Assembly: GCF_000568405.1 (NCBI RefSeq) | Contig: NZ_ARZY01000018.1 | Coordinates: forward strand, 1 to 64,000 | Reading direction: 5' to 3' | DNA from: Catenovulum agarivorans DS-2 | GTDB taxonomy: Bacteria; Pseudomonadota; Gammaproteobacteria; Enterobacterales; Alteromonadaceae | DNA: 64,000 bases | Part shown: positions 23,575 to 33,881 of the stretch, piece after piece | Position numbering within the stretch: the stretch's first letter is position 1 | Layout of the letters: every line of letters starts with the position of its first letter | Position numbers and translations under genes: made by a program | Notes under the pieces: generated by a model | Told to the model about the DNA's origin: nothing | The model's input: only the letters and a program-made list of their open reading frames with translations | Database searches by the model: none

Positions 23575-24329
23575 ATGAATGGTTTATTATTATCAGGCGA
23601 CATCTTTATTGATCGTTTAAGCGACACGGGTGTAAGCCAGGGCAAAATTGGTCCGATTAACGTGACTCAGTTAGCAATTAATACGCCTAGCGAGCAAATG
23701 ACTCGAACATCAAAGAAAAAGCGACATTTGGCCAAGCGCTTGATTCGGTTTCAATTGCTCAGCCGTCAACCGTGTCAATTTCAATTGATGACCAGCCAGC
23801 AGAGTTATTAGCAATGGCCTTACTTGGTGATATTGCAACGGTAAACGAAGGTAGTGGTAATGTAACCGATGGTGCGGTAACTATTTTACCCGGTGGTCGT
23901 TGGACTCAACTGCCGAACAAAAACTTAGCTGCAGCAGGTATTAGCGCGAAATTAGCCAGTGATGACAGCCCAATCACCGAAGCAAATTACGAAGTTAACT
24001 ATGCGTTAGGTTTAATTCGTGCAACCGCAGGCGGCTCGTTGGAAGCTGGAGCGGATATTAAATTAACCTACCAATACAACGCAGTAACCGGCACAAAAGT
24101 TAAAGGCGGTATTAAAAGCCAAATTCGAATGAACATCACTGGAGATATGAAAAACCTAGCAACGGGTAAACCAGGTCGTTTAGAGATTTTTGAAGCGACG
24201 GTGGCACCAACTGATGCGGTTGATTTTATGGCCAGTGAATTTGTTAGCACAACTTTGTCAGGTAACTGCAAATTGGTGTCCGGTAAAGACTCACCATTTG
24301 AATATACCGACATTACCCCGTCTGAGTAA
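23575..24329 (+). pseudogene. Siphovirus-type tail tube protein, frameshifted
   Basis: The first frame from the ATG at 23575 encodes MNGLLLSGDIFIDRLSDTG and ends at 23811; the rest of the protein is in the -1 frame (ATFGQALDSVSIAQPSTVSI at 23721 onward) to 24329. The switch lies at the A-run 23716-23720 (codons AAA AAG CGA). Adding one A gives a continuous 251-residue tail tube protein. A -1 slip on G-AAA-AAG could also produce it, but programmed slips in tail genes are usually elsewhere. A one-base mutation or an assembly error is most likely. Tail tube loss would block infectious virions. Confidence 0.82.
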
Positions 24330-24361
24330 CACATTTAATTTTTAAAATAAATATGTAACTA

Positions 24362-24383
24362 ATGAAGGGCTTTTGCCCTTCAT
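24362..24383. terminator. Hairpin between tail tube and tape measure genes
   Basis: ATGAAGGGC-TTTT-GCCCTTCAT, a perfect 9-bp stem, not followed by a T-run. More likely a 3'-end stabiliser or processing site for the abundant tail tube mRNA than a full terminator. Confidence 0.5.
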
Positions 24384-24414
24384 CTATTCCGTTAAAACTT
24401 GCGCAGGGTGAACT

Positions 24415-27024
24415 ATGGCTAAAAATCTAGCGTTAGAAATTGCAATTAAAGCTAAAAACTTAGCAAGCACTGCATTTGATAAGGTTAAACAATCATTAGA
24501 AAACACCTCTAGCACAGCAGATAAAACTGAAAAATCGTTAGACGATTTAAGTAAAACTCTTGATGGCATTGGTGAAAACTCTGCCGCGATAGATGAATTT
24601 AAACAACTTAATACTGAAATAGAAAACTCAGAAAAAACCACTAAAGAATTAAAGGCGGAACTGGCCGAATATGAAAAACAAGCGGCTGAATCTGGCAACG
24701 ACACCGCTGAGTTTAAGCAAGAAATTACTCACCTAAAAACCGAAATTGAAAAAGTTGAAGCAGCAATAAAAGGCAAGCGTGTTGAACTGGATAAAACCGT
24801 TAAATCGCTTAAAAATGCTGATGTAAACACAGATGAACTCAAGCGTGCTGAAAAAGAATTAGCAGCTGAAGCCAAAGATGTACGCCAACAAATAGCGGCA
24901 AAAAATAAAGCTTTAGGCGAGCAAACACGCGCTTTAACAGGAGCAAACGGCGGCATTGCCAGCTTAACCAAAACCGTTGTGGGTTTAGGCGCAGCTTATG
25001 TTGGCTTAGATAAAGTACGTGATAGTTTGGTGGGTATTTTGGGCGCTGGTGATAAAGCGCAGGCTTTTGCCAGCCAAATGACAGCATTAATGGGCAGTAT
25101 TGAAAAAGGCGACCAAGCAACCAAATGGATTACTGATTTTGCAAATAACACGGGGACCAGGTTAGAAAATGCCCGCGAAGCTTTTACCAGTTTAAAAACC
25201 TTTGGGTTAGATCCAATGAATGGCTCTATGCAATCATTGGTAGATTACAACGCCAAATTAGGTGGCAGCCAAGAAAAGTTAAACGGCATTATATTAGCAG
25301 CTGGCCAAGCCTGGGCTAAACAAAAGCTGCAAGGTGAAGAAATATTGCAAATGGTTGAGCGTGGCGTACCCGTGTGGGACTTGCTCGCCAAAGTAACAGG
25401 TAAAAACACGGTTGAGCTGCAAAAAATGTCGGAAAGCGGCGAACTCGGCCGCGAGACAATGCAAAAACTGTTTGACGAAATGGGCAAACAAGCCGAAGGA
25501 CAAGCCGCAAAAAGCCTAGATAGACTCAGTGGCCAAATTGCGTTAATCAGCAATAAGTGGGAAGGTTTTAAAGTAAAGATGGCTGATGCGGGTGTTTATA
25601 AAGTTGCTATCGACTTTATGAAACAACTGAATCAAACATTTGACTCATTAGTTAAAGACGGAACTATAGACCGCGCAGCCAAAAAAGTGAGTGACTTTTT
25701 TTCAGGTATGGTTGCAAACGGCGGCCAAGGCATTAAAGCCCTGCTTGATAACATTAATGCGTTTTTAACAGGTGCTGAGCGCATAGTTGCGGGTTTTAAA
25801 TTTGTTTTTAATAGCTTTACCGCGGGCTTAAAAGGCATTGCCCAAGCCTCTACCTTGTTAATTAGTGAAGTATTGGCAGGTTGGGCAAAAGTATTTGAGT
25901 TTATGGGCGCAGATACTTTAGCGCAAAAAGCTCAGCAACAATCAAAAGCTTTGCTTGCTGTTTCTAACGCGTTTAAAACCGAACTTGAAAAAGATATTCA
26001 AGACGTACACACAGCCTGGGAAACCATTACCCAAAGCAGTAACGAAACTGTTACTAAAAATTACCAACAAACGGCTGAGCAACTTAAAAAAACAACAGAA
26101 GCTCAAAAACAAAGCATTGAAACCGTTGACGAGACAGCTAAAAAATCAGTTGAAGATTTAAGCTTGGTTATGAGCAAAGCAGGCATTGTGACCACTAAAT
26201 CCTTACAAGACACCGAAGCAAAAGCAAAAGAAACCTATGAGCAAATTAACAAAGCTCACAAAAACGGTGAAGTTGGCGTATACGAGTTAGAACAAGCATA
26301 TAAAAAGTGGGAAGAAGCTGCCAATGCAACAGCCAAAGCAACCAAAGGAATTGTTGACCCAGCATTAAAAGCTGCGCGTGCAAATTTAAACTTAAAAGAT
26401 TCAAATGAACAAGGTGCAGACTCTGCCAGCGCAAACGCCAAAGAAATTGCAAGGTTGCGAGAGGAACTGCGTTTACTTCAACTGCAATTGCAACAAACCA
26501 ACGGTGGTTTGCAGCAGCAATTAGATATACAAACCCAGCTAAACAACCAACGCAGACAATACAGCGCCGAAAATAGCCGCAATAACTTAACCGAGTCGCG
26601 CACCTTAACAACAACCAGTGGCGAGTCAGTTGACATTGAAAAGCTCAGTGCTCGTGAATTATCAGACTTACGTGCTCAGTACAATAAGTCGGCATCTACC
26701 ACTAAATTTGCCCATATGCGTGACCACTACGCCAAGCAAATTGCCATTGTAGACGAACAATACAACAAGGTTACCGATGCCGCACGCAAACAGCGCACAA
26801 ACAGTAATTCCAACAATAGTTCAAGCGCTAGCAGCTCAAATAACCAAAGTTCAAACGCAAATTCAAACAACAGTGCCCGTGTTGTTGGTGCAGATAGCAG
26901 CACAATAACAGACAACACCCGCGCATTGCGCCAGCTTACTGAATCACTTGATTTATTGCGTTTTAGCATGGAAGGCCAGTCAGATTTTATCAGCGAGTTA
27001 GAAAGAATTAAGAGCACATCATGA
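24415..27024 (+). CDS. Tail tape measure protein
   Basis: 869 residues. Residues 20-190 are long coiled coils (ELAEYEKQAAESGNDTAEFK), followed by the tape-measure N-terminal domain with GVPVWDLLAKVTGKN, hydrophobic patches and a C-terminal Asn/Ser-rich linker (NSNSNNSSSASSSNNQ). Tape measure length sets tail length; 869 residues implies a tail of roughly 130 nm by the usual 0.15 nm per residue. It overlaps the next gene by four bases. Confidence 0.92.
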   Translation: MAKNLALEIAIKAKNLASTAFDKVKQSLENTSSTADKTEKSLDDLSKTLDGIGENSAAIDEFKQLNTEIENSEKTTKELKAELAEYEKQAAESGNDTAEFKQEITHLKTEIEKVEAAIKGKRVELDKTVKSLKNADVNTDELKRAEKELAAEAKDVRQQIAAKNKALGEQTRALTGANGGIASLTKTVVGLGAAYVGLDKVRDSLVGILGAGDKAQAFASQMTALMGSIEKGDQATKWITDFANNTGTRLENAREAFTSLKTFGLDPMNGSMQSLVDYNAKLGGSQEKLNGIILAAGQAWAKQKLQGEEILQMVERGVPVWDLLAKVTGKNTVELQKMSESGELGRETMQKLFDEMGKQAEGQAAKSLDRLSGQIALISNKWEGFKVKMADAGVYKVAIDFMKQLNQTFDSLVKDGTIDRAAKKVSDFFSGMVANGGQGIKALLDNINAFLTGAERIVAGFKFVFNSFTAGLKGIAQASTLLISEVLAGWAKVFEFMGADTLAQKAQQQSKALLAVSNAFKTELEKDIQDVHTAWETITQSSNETVTKNYQQTAEQLKKTTEAQKQSIETVDETAKKSVEDLSLVMSKAGIVTTKSLQDTEAKAKETYEQINKAHKNGEVGVYELEQAYKKWEEAANATAKATKGIVDPALKAARANLNLKDSNEQGADSASANAKEIARLREELRLLQLQLQQTNGGLQQQLDIQTQLNNQRRQYSAENSRNNLTESRTLTTTSGESVDIEKLSARELSDLRAQYNKSASTTKFAHMRDHYAKQIAIVDEQYNKVTDAARKQRTNSNSNNSSSASSSNNQSSNANSNNSARVVGADSSTITDNTRALRQLTESLDLLRFSMEGQSDFISELERIKSTS

Positions 27025-27389
27025 TCATCATAGACGGCACTATAAATTTACCCGAATTCGTTTGGCAAAACCGCTACGGTTATAGCCCAGTAAACGCGCA
27101 AAACACCTATGCAACCGATGGCGCTTTATTTGTTGAACAGTCGCAAGTGCTAGCTGGTCGACCCATTATTTTAACCAGTGATAGCGAGCCAACGACGGTG
27201 TTTAACCAGTTAGAAAACCATGCCGCGGCGAATGCTGCAAGCGAATTTACCCTCAGCATTAATGGCACCAACTACAACGTAATGTATGACTTTAGCCAGC
27301 AAGCTGTTAGCGGTAGCCCAGACATTAATTTTGCAGATGCAGAGCCTGATTACATAAACAACATTATTCTAAGATTTATTGAGGTTTAA
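27021..27389 (+). CDS. Tail protein, B3/D3112-type distal tail region
   Basis: 122 residues, first gene after the tape measure, with an ATGA overlap. Beta-rich (TINLPEFVWQNRYGYSPVNA). Proteins of this size follow the tape measure in siphovirus-tailed transposable phages; I infer a distal-tail role from position only. Confidence 0.7.
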   Translation: MIIIDGTINLPEFVWQNRYGYSPVNAQNTYATDGALFVEQSQVLAGRPIILTSDSEPTTVFNQLENHAAANAASEFTLSINGTNYNVMYDFSQQAVSGSPDINFADAEPDYINNIILRFIEV

Positions 27390-27391
27390 CC

Positions 27392-30001
27392 ATGACGATT
27401 ACGCGCTCAGACATCAAGCTAGCCAAGTCACAAAAAATGACGGATGAAACCGACGCGGGCGGATTTCGCACAAGCAATATAGTTGAAGACGGTAAGCTTA
27501 ATGAGATATTTGATAACGTTGGCACAATAGATCACGCTGCGGGTAATGTGAGTTTTCGCAAAGTATTTGCAACGGTTGATACTGCAAACACATCTACCTA
27601 TGGCAACGCCCACATCATTATCGCTAAACCACCAGAAGATAACCGAGTTTCAGTAATGGCTTTTGTTGGCAGCACGGAAGCCGAGCAAAACTCAGGTGCA
27701 AAAGAACGAGCCGAGGGGTATGCAGGCCGTACCTTGGTGATTACCGATTCGCAAACATTAGACGACCAGTTCGCCAACGCAACCGCACTGTATTTAACAA
27801 CGGGTTATGATTTTGAGATAGACCAGGTTTACTACATTGGCATTGAGTACAGCCAACCAGAGGCAAACAACTTACCCAAGGGGGGGCAGTATTTTAAAGT
27901 AACTAAAGTCACAAACTTTGGCACATATCAGCAAGTTGAAATTGACCCACCACTCAATAAGGATTACCCCAAAACAGCCAATGTGTTTGACCCAACCGTT
28001 GGCCAAGCTGGTGCTATGGTTGAAATTCAGCCGACGGTATTGCGCCAAACATCCGAGCTGGTAGACAACGCACAATATGCAGGCGTGACTATTTTAGCCG
28101 ACGACATAACCGCGGGTGATGATGTTATTACGGTGAACGATACCCAAACTCAGTTGGTGCCTTTTATTAAGGGTGTATTTACTGAAGATTCAGCGGTTAG
28201 TGTGGAAACGTCTGATGCGTACAAACCGTTAAATGATGATGGCACGGGTAAAGTGCGAACCGCGAGTATTGTTGAAACCGTGTTTGCACAAACTAAAAAC
28301 GTTACAGTTGAAATAGCCGACGTACCTAAGCTAGGTAGCATTACAGCCGTTGCAACTTGGTCTGAAACTTATAGTGGTTTTTTGGGGTCGAGCACACACA
28401 AATTTATTTTAAAAGTAAACGAAGAAGGCACGAGTAACGGCACGGTTAGCTATACAAACGGCCAGCTTAAAGCTGTTTTTAGTAACAATGTACCAGGCAA
28501 TGCAAAAGTTACATTTAACTATATAAGCCAGAGTGCCTACCCGCCGACAACAACCGACGACGTAACACCAGATGCCAACGACGCCAATTTGTATAATTAC
28601 GACTTGCCAGCAGACACCGCCATTGTTGAAGGTAGTTTGTTGTTTGAACAAGTCACCTCGGCAACATCTACCAGCAAAACCATAGAACGTTTATACGATA
28701 AAGCAGGCGATATTTTGAAAAAATCGACTGTGCAAAACTTTGGTACCTACTTTAGTCAAACCACAACTTTAACCAATGTGGGCAGTATAGATTACCAATC
28801 GGGTGATATTCGCTGGACTGAAAATAACACCAGTTTGCCGCTTGAGTTGTTTAACAATATGTACTTAAAAAACTTGTTAGCAACAACCAGCAACTTAACG
28901 TTCAACATTACAACCGATGAATTTAAGCGTGAATCACTTAATATTCGTGCGACTTTGCCGAATGACAATTTAGTTAGTTTATCGGCTGATGCGAATGGCG
29001 ACATTACAGGTACTGGCGGCTCGGGCACCGTGTCGCTAGATGGTTTGGTCAGTGTTACTTTTGATTCGCCTGTGTTGGCTGAGTCTATCCAATACGATTA
29101 TGTTTTTTATAAAGATACGGCGGTACCAGAAGCATTAACTGGAATTGATCCTGTTCGTTTGCCGACAAATGGTCGTGTGCCTTTTATCCGTCAGTTTGAT
29201 GTGATCGTTATTCACAACACTCAAGAACAAGCATTAGCCACGCCAGCCATTAACGATACCATTGATTTAGGCCGTATTAATGTCGGCTGGGTAGATATTG
29301 TGGATGCAAACGGCATTAGTTTATATACCGCCGACGATCAGCATTATTCACTCGACCAAGCCACAGGTATTGTAACTGTTAATACTGATTGGTTAGCCCA
29401 AGGTTTCACCGCTCCGTTTACCGCCTTTGACATGATAGAAGAAACTGTTTTAGTCAGCGGTGTGCAAGGCAACCGAGTGTATACCGCATTGCCGATTAGC
29501 CGCAATTATACCGCTGGTGATACCTATATTAGTACCGCACTGCAGCTTGGTGATTTATTCGCTCAGGTTAAACATGTATTTGACCAAAATGTTTGGCTAG
29601 GTAACTGGACGAATGACGTTTCAGGCGAACCAGCCGACGCGGGTTTTGACAACATCAATAATCCAATCACGGTAAATAACCGCAGCGCAATAACAGAGCG
29701 TTGGCGCATTGAGTTTTTAGATTCTGATAATTTTGAACTGTATGGCGAGCAGCTTGGTTTAGTTGGCACTGGTAATAAAACGGTCGACTTTAGCCCAATA
29801 AACCCACAAACCAGCTTGCCATATTTTACAGTGCCCAGCGCTGGTTGGTCAGGCGGCTGGAGTATCGGCAATATTCTGCGGTTTAACACAATTGGTGCAG
29901 CCAAACCCATATGGTTTGTACGCTCGGTGTTGCCAAGTATTGCATCTATTGAACAAGACGATATCCGCGTGCAGATACGCGGCAATATTACACAAGCTTA
30001 A
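27392..30001 (+). CDS. Large tail/baseplate protein
   Basis: 869 residues, by coincidence the same length as the tape measure. Mostly beta-strand with many Asp/Thr/Asn, beginning MTITRSDIKLAKSQKMTDET. It has no membrane segment. Proteins of this length and order (tape measure, about 120 aa, large beta-rich) occur in B3/D3112-like phages. It is probably a baseplate or tail-tip component; the exact role is not established. Confidence 0.75.
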   Translation: MTITRSDIKLAKSQKMTDETDAGGFRTSNIVEDGKLNEIFDNVGTIDHAAGNVSFRKVFATVDTANTSTYGNAHIIIAKPPEDNRVSVMAFVGSTEAEQNSGAKERAEGYAGRTLVITDSQTLDDQFANATALYLTTGYDFEIDQVYYIGIEYSQPEANNLPKGGQYFKVTKVTNFGTYQQVEIDPPLNKDYPKTANVFDPTVGQAGAMVEIQPTVLRQTSELVDNAQYAGVTILADDITAGDDVITVNDTQTQLVPFIKGVFTEDSAVSVETSDAYKPLNDDGTGKVRTASIVETVFAQTKNVTVEIADVPKLGSITAVATWSETYSGFLGSSTHKFILKVNEEGTSNGTVSYTNGQLKAVFSNNVPGNAKVTFNYISQSAYPPTTTDDVTPDANDANLYNYDLPADTAIVEGSLLFEQVTSATSTSKTIERLYDKAGDILKKSTVQNFGTYFSQTTTLTNVGSIDYQSGDIRWTENNTSLPLELFNNMYLKNLLATTSNLTFNITTDEFKRESLNIRATLPNDNLVSLSADANGDITGTGGSGTVSLDGLVSVTFDSPVLAESIQYDYVFYKDTAVPEALTGIDPVRLPTNGRVPFIRQFDVIVIHNTQEQALATPAINDTIDLGRINVGWVDIVDANGISLYTADDQHYSLDQATGIVTVNTDWLAQGFTAPFTAFDMIEETVLVSGVQGNRVYTALPISRNYTAGDTYISTALQLGDLFAQVKHVFDQNVWLGNWTNDVSGEPADAGFDNINNPITVNNRSAITERWRIEFLDSDNFELYGEQLGLVGTGNKTVDFSPINPQTSLPYFTVPSAGWSGGWSIGNILRFNTIGAAKPIWFVRSVLPSIASIEQDDIRVQIRGNITQA

Positions 30002-30018
30002 TTGGGGAGTTTTTACGT

Positions 30019-31128
30019 ATGGCTTTAGATACAACAAAGTTTTTGGGCGGTGATGGCTCAGCGGTTAATCCTTACATTATTCATAATGAAGATGCGTTGT
30101 TAGCTTTGATTGGTGATGAGCATTCGGATGGTAGTGCACAGAGTAAGTATTTTGAAGTTGTTGCAGATATAGACATAACCTATCTTTCTATTTTTACGCT
30201 GAAAATCGCTAGCATTGATGGCAGTGTGATTAATGGTAACGGACATAGCCTATATTTTCCGATACTGCATTCAAATAGCGGATTTGACTGTTTATTTATA
30301 GGGGTAAATACAGCTGAGATTTACAACCTGCATATAGACGTTGAAGGAAAATCCGGTGTATCGTCTTATGGCCCAGTTCGTCGTTGTAAGTTATACAATT
30401 GCATGTTAACCGGAAATTATGGTGACATTCGAGGGGCTACGCTTGATACGCCACCTCAAAATTTACAAAATTGTTTGTTCAATTTGCAAGGGTCTACGCT
30501 TGATAAATTATCAACGAGTTCAAGCTATTCGAGTGTTACGTCATATTATGTTGAAGGCTCGGCACCTATTACGTCAACAGCCTCAGAAGGACTTGTTTTA
30601 AATGCAGATAAATTGTTAGCTGCATCTTACCCAAATCTAGCTCCAGAACACTGGAACGTTGTTGACGGAGCATTACCCACATTAAAAATAAAACCATACA
30701 GTGGTTTACCAGTCACCCGAGTTGCAGGCATATCTAAATTAGACGGCGTACCTGCCAAACGCCGAATTACAGTGCAAGACTTCAATGGTGGTCGTATTGC
30801 TCGCACTTATAGTGACGAGTTAACAGGCGAATTTAGTATTCAAACCAGTCCTTACAAAACAGGCGTCACTGTAATTGTTGACGATGAAATTGGCACTGAA
30901 ATTCAATCTAGTAAAGCTTACACAGTCGGTCAAATTGTTCACCACGCGGACTATGCAGGCATTGCTTATGTTTGCACGACAGCTGGTACAACAGGTGCAA
31001 CATTGCCAGAAACCAACACTTACCCTGAAAGCGGCACCGTTACCATTGGCACAGCCGTATTTGCTGCCAAGCCAATAAACAAGCCGCAAATATTTAGCCC
31101 TGTTAAACCTGAAGTTATTTTGGAGTAA
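30019..31128 (+). CDS. Putative tail-tip or receptor-binding protein
   Basis: 369 residues. Residues 10-200 repeat short strand-turn units (IHNEDALLALIGDEH, then VINGNGHSLYFPI, GVNTAEIYNLHIDV) typical of a right-handed beta-helix as in GLUG-like and phage tail-spike proteins. The C-terminal 150 residues form smaller beta domains (KRRITVQDFNGGRIARTY). Such a fold suggests receptor contact. Base use is slightly more AT-rich than in the adjacent tail genes, which fits exchange of host-range genes. Confidence 0.6.
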   Translation: MALDTTKFLGGDGSAVNPYIIHNEDALLALIGDEHSDGSAQSKYFEVVADIDITYLSIFTLKIASIDGSVINGNGHSLYFPILHSNSGFDCLFIGVNTAEIYNLHIDVEGKSGVSSYGPVRRCKLYNCMLTGNYGDIRGATLDTPPQNLQNCLFNLQGSTLDKLSTSSSYSSVTSYYVEGSAPITSTASEGLVLNADKLLAASYPNLAPEHWNVVDGALPTLKIKPYSGLPVTRVAGISKLDGVPAKRRITVQDFNGGRIARTYSDELTGEFSIQTSPYKTGVTVIVDDEIGTEIQSSKAYTVGQIVHHADYAGIAYVCTTAGTTGATLPETNTYPESGTVTIGTAVFAAKPINKPQIFSPVKPEVILE

Positions 31129-31130
31129 AC

Positions 31131-31874
31131 ATGGGCTTTAAGTACTTATACAACCCGCAAAGCTTAGACTCAGATAGCACAGAGCGAGCATTTAGTTTAA
31201 CTGGGTGCATTGAGTTTCTAGGTGAGGCCGCGGAGGACTTACGTGAGCCATACAATCCAAGTGCAAGCCAACTCGAAAGTGATAACAGCGCTATTACCGA
31301 ATTATTTACCAGTGTTGAATCAAACGTTATTGGCTCAGGCGAACCCGCTTTATATTTACTTGGTGGTCAAACACAAGAGCAAAACCAAAACGTATCGCGG
31401 CCAATTGTGGTTAATCAGTATTTAAACGGCAATATTACGCAGGTTGGCGCTGGACAAAGTCGTTCGGGCGATGGTGGTTTTACCATAGGTTTATACACAA
31501 CGTCGGCAACACATTTAATTGCGACAAGTTGGCAGCAGTTTGGTGATGTATTTGGGGCGTTAAAATTGGTGATAGTTGGTGAGGTTGTTCGGCCAAGTAT
31601 CGCCAACGGGTTTGTTTACCATGTTTTGAATAATGGCAGTTTGGGCGCAGTAGAGCCGAACTGGCCAACACAAGCAGATGAACAAATTACCAGTGGCAGT
31701 GTGACGCTCAAAGCGGTTGTGTATTTTCAGCCTGTTGCACATGCGCCATTAACAGCTGAAAAGAATTATGCATCAGGTGCGTTTCCTGCCGAGGTTCGAC
31801 AAGCTGACTCATGCCCTGTGTTTGATCCTGATAGTTTTGAGCTATCAGCCGATGTACGGGCGATGTTCGCATGA
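31131..31874 (+). CDS. Tail protein of unknown function
   Basis: 247 residues, beta-rich with Gly/Gln-rich stretches (LLGGQTQEQNQNVSRPIVVN). Two bases separate it from the previous gene and it overlaps the next by four (ATGA). No family recognised beyond its placement in the distal tail block. Confidence 0.65.
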   Translation: MGFKYLYNPQSLDSDSTERAFSLTGCIEFLGEAAEDLREPYNPSASQLESDNSAITELFTSVESNVIGSGEPALYLLGGQTQEQNQNVSRPIVVNQYLNGNITQVGAGQSRSGDGGFTIGLYTTSATHLIATSWQQFGDVFGALKLVIVGEVVRPSIANGFVYHVLNNGSLGAVEPNWPTQADEQITSGSVTLKAVVYFQPVAHAPLTAEKNYASGAFPAEVRQADSCPVFDPDSFELSADVRAMFA

Positions 31875-33661
31875 TATTTAATTTCACTAATCTCAGCTAT
31901 CAACCACCTATACCTTTGTTATTTAACTTTGGTGTGGATGATGTTGTGGTTATTGAACCAGCAGCGCCACCACCCAATACAATTACCCCTTTGCTATTTA
32001 GTTATAAACAAAACCAAGGTATTGATGCTGATTTAAACGTGCAATATTTGCAGCCAATGGAGCAAGCAAACGATTTGGTAAATACTTTTTGGCAAGAAAT
32101 TGCGCCTGCTATTGTCTATTTAGGGACTGACTTTTTACACATTGAGCAGACCAATTCAACAGCGGTAAAAATGCAGTGGAGCCATAAAGCCGATGACGCA
32201 ACCGATTTAACTTCTATATATAGAGAAGTAGACGCATTGGTAAATGGCGTTGTATCTTTGTTTAAACATAGCAAGGTACTCGCTGCTAAATTACAAACCA
32301 CTTATCAGCTACCACCCAAATTTGAAACCGCATTTAAATTTGGGTACCAGGATTTAAAAGCACAAAGTGTTCACTATAACGCACGCTTTAATCATGTAGA
32401 GCAAGTAACCGACACCACCACAATTTTGTGGGGGCCTGTACCGTACTTTCATATCTGCCATTATGAATATATTCCTCCAGGGCCAAGCCAGGTTAAATTC
32501 AACTTTTGGGATAACTCATTGTCATCACTCACATTTAACTTTGATGGCCAGCAAAACCCGAAAGTCTGTGTAACGGGTGGTAGCTATTTTGTGCCAACCA
32601 CATCAGTACCCACAATAGACAAGCCAATCATAACAACGGTTTATCGCAGGAGAGTTCACAAAGTGATCCACTCATTAAAATGTTTTAGAGATTCTGATAA
32701 TGCGCCTGTGCATATCACTTCTTTCAATATGAATACCAGCCGTGACCAGTGGGGCTTTAGTTTTGCAATGCAATGCGCCAGCAAAGGCGAAGCAGCTAAA
32801 CTTGCCCACGTAAATGGCGAACCTGTGGACGTTCGCATTGAGTTAAACGGCCATGTTATTCGCGGCATTGCTGAAAATATAAGCCGCAGCAAAGCATTTG
32901 GCAGCAACAAGTTTAGCGTTTCTGGTCGTTCTATTGTTGCAAGGCTCGCGCAGCCTTTTGAAATTCCAACCGCTTATGCGAACTCAAGCGCAATGAATGC
33001 AACGCAAATTATTAATGACGTGCTTACTGGTACGGGTTGGACGTACACATTTGATTTAACCGATTGGCTTATCCCCGCAGGCGCATTAAACCTACAATCA
33101 GCATCAACCATTGATGTTATCACTACTATCGCAAAAGCCGCAGGCGGCATAGTAATCGCCGATACTGACTTTAAAGACATTCAGTTATTGCCGCGAAATA
33201 AAGCACCGTACTGGACACTTGGCCAAGCAACCGAAGACCACCAGATTAATGATTCAGTGATATTTAGCCAGAGCGACAACCCAGCCAATACACCCTTATA
33301 TAACGCGGTTTTTGTACGTGGTGAGCAGCAAGGCGTATCAACCAAAATTAAACGTAATGGCACATTGGGCGACAAATTGGCCACGGATGTTGTTGACTCA
33401 CTCATTACCCATATAGATGCCGCAAGACAGCGCGGTACCAGTGAGTTAGCCGAAGCTGGCAAAGGCGCAAATTTTAGCTACACAACCACCATTATGGATG
33501 GCTTGCCCATTATTAAACCAGGTGCGCTGATTGCGGTGGACGAGTCAGCCGAGCAATACAAAGTTATTTGTGATGCGGTGAGTGTATCGGCCCAAGTTTC
33601 TAACAAAGGGCTGTTAACCGTGCGCCAATCAATTACAGGGTATCGAAGTTATGAGCAATAA
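31871..33661 (+). CDS. Tail hub-like protein
   Basis: 596 residues. The C-terminal half (DVRIELNGHVIRGIAENISR, KFSVSGRSIVARLAQPF, ASTIDVITTIAKAAGGIVIA, LPIIKPGALIAVDESAEQYK) has the layout of phage hub proteins (gp27/gpD-type beta domains) that start the tail tube. The N-terminal half is a separate beta-rich module with Pro-rich EPAAPPPNTITP. Good order for the central hub, before two small terminal genes. Confidence 0.72.
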   Translation: MIFNFTNLSYQPPIPLLFNFGVDDVVVIEPAAPPPNTITPLLFSYKQNQGIDADLNVQYLQPMEQANDLVNTFWQEIAPAIVYLGTDFLHIEQTNSTAVKMQWSHKADDATDLTSIYREVDALVNGVVSLFKHSKVLAAKLQTTYQLPPKFETAFKFGYQDLKAQSVHYNARFNHVEQVTDTTTILWGPVPYFHICHYEYIPPGPSQVKFNFWDNSLSSLTFNFDGQQNPKVCVTGGSYFVPTTSVPTIDKPIITTVYRRRVHKVIHSLKCFRDSDNAPVHITSFNMNTSRDQWGFSFAMQCASKGEAAKLAHVNGEPVDVRIELNGHVIRGIAENISRSKAFGSNKFSVSGRSIVARLAQPFEIPTAYANSSAMNATQIINDVLTGTGWTYTFDLTDWLIPAGALNLQSASTIDVITTIAKAAGGIVIADTDFKDIQLLPRNKAPYWTLGQATEDHQINDSVIFSQSDNPANTPLYNAVFVRGEQQGVSTKIKRNGTLGDKLATDVVDSLITHIDAARQRGTSELAEAGKGANFSYTTTIMDGLPIIKPGALIAVDESAEQYKVICDAVSVSAQVSNKGLLTVRQSITGYRSYEQ

Positions 33662-33881
33662 CTTACAGCGCTTAACCGCCCTAGTTGGCGATAACCAAAG
33701 TAAAACGGTTGCGACTGTAACCGCGGTAAATGCTGATGGTACCTGCAAAGTGCAGCTAAACAGTGGCGTGGCAATAACTGTATTTGGCGAAGGTTACGCC
33801 GTATCAGACAAGGTTTATATAGAAGCTGGCAGAGTGTTGGCGAAAGCCGCCGATTTGCCTTATACCGAGATAGAGATATGA
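33651..33881 (+). CDS. Small tail-associated protein
   Basis: 76 residues, overlapping the hub gene by 11 bases. All-beta with a KTVATVTAVNADGTCKVQLN core resembling the short OB-like domain that phages place after the hub. Function unknown. Confidence 0.65.
   Translation: MSNNLQRLTALVGDNQSKTVATVTAVNADGTCKVQLNSGVAITVFGEGYAVSDKVYIEAGRVLAKAADLPYTEIEI

Noticed and set aside
23716-23721. Programmed -1 frameshift as the main explanation
   Set aside because: The slippery site is imperfect (G-AAA-AAG) and programmed slips in tail genes normally concern the assembly chaperones or a C-terminal extension, not residue 48 of the tube.
23575-23811. Separate 78-residue protein before the tail gene
   Set aside because: Its first half continues in the next frame as a single tail tube protein; the last 30 residues are out-of-frame.
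26800-26890. Short Asn/Ser codon repeats as a microsatellite
   Set aside because: They encode a flexible linker in the tape measure protein and are not perfect nucleotide repeats.
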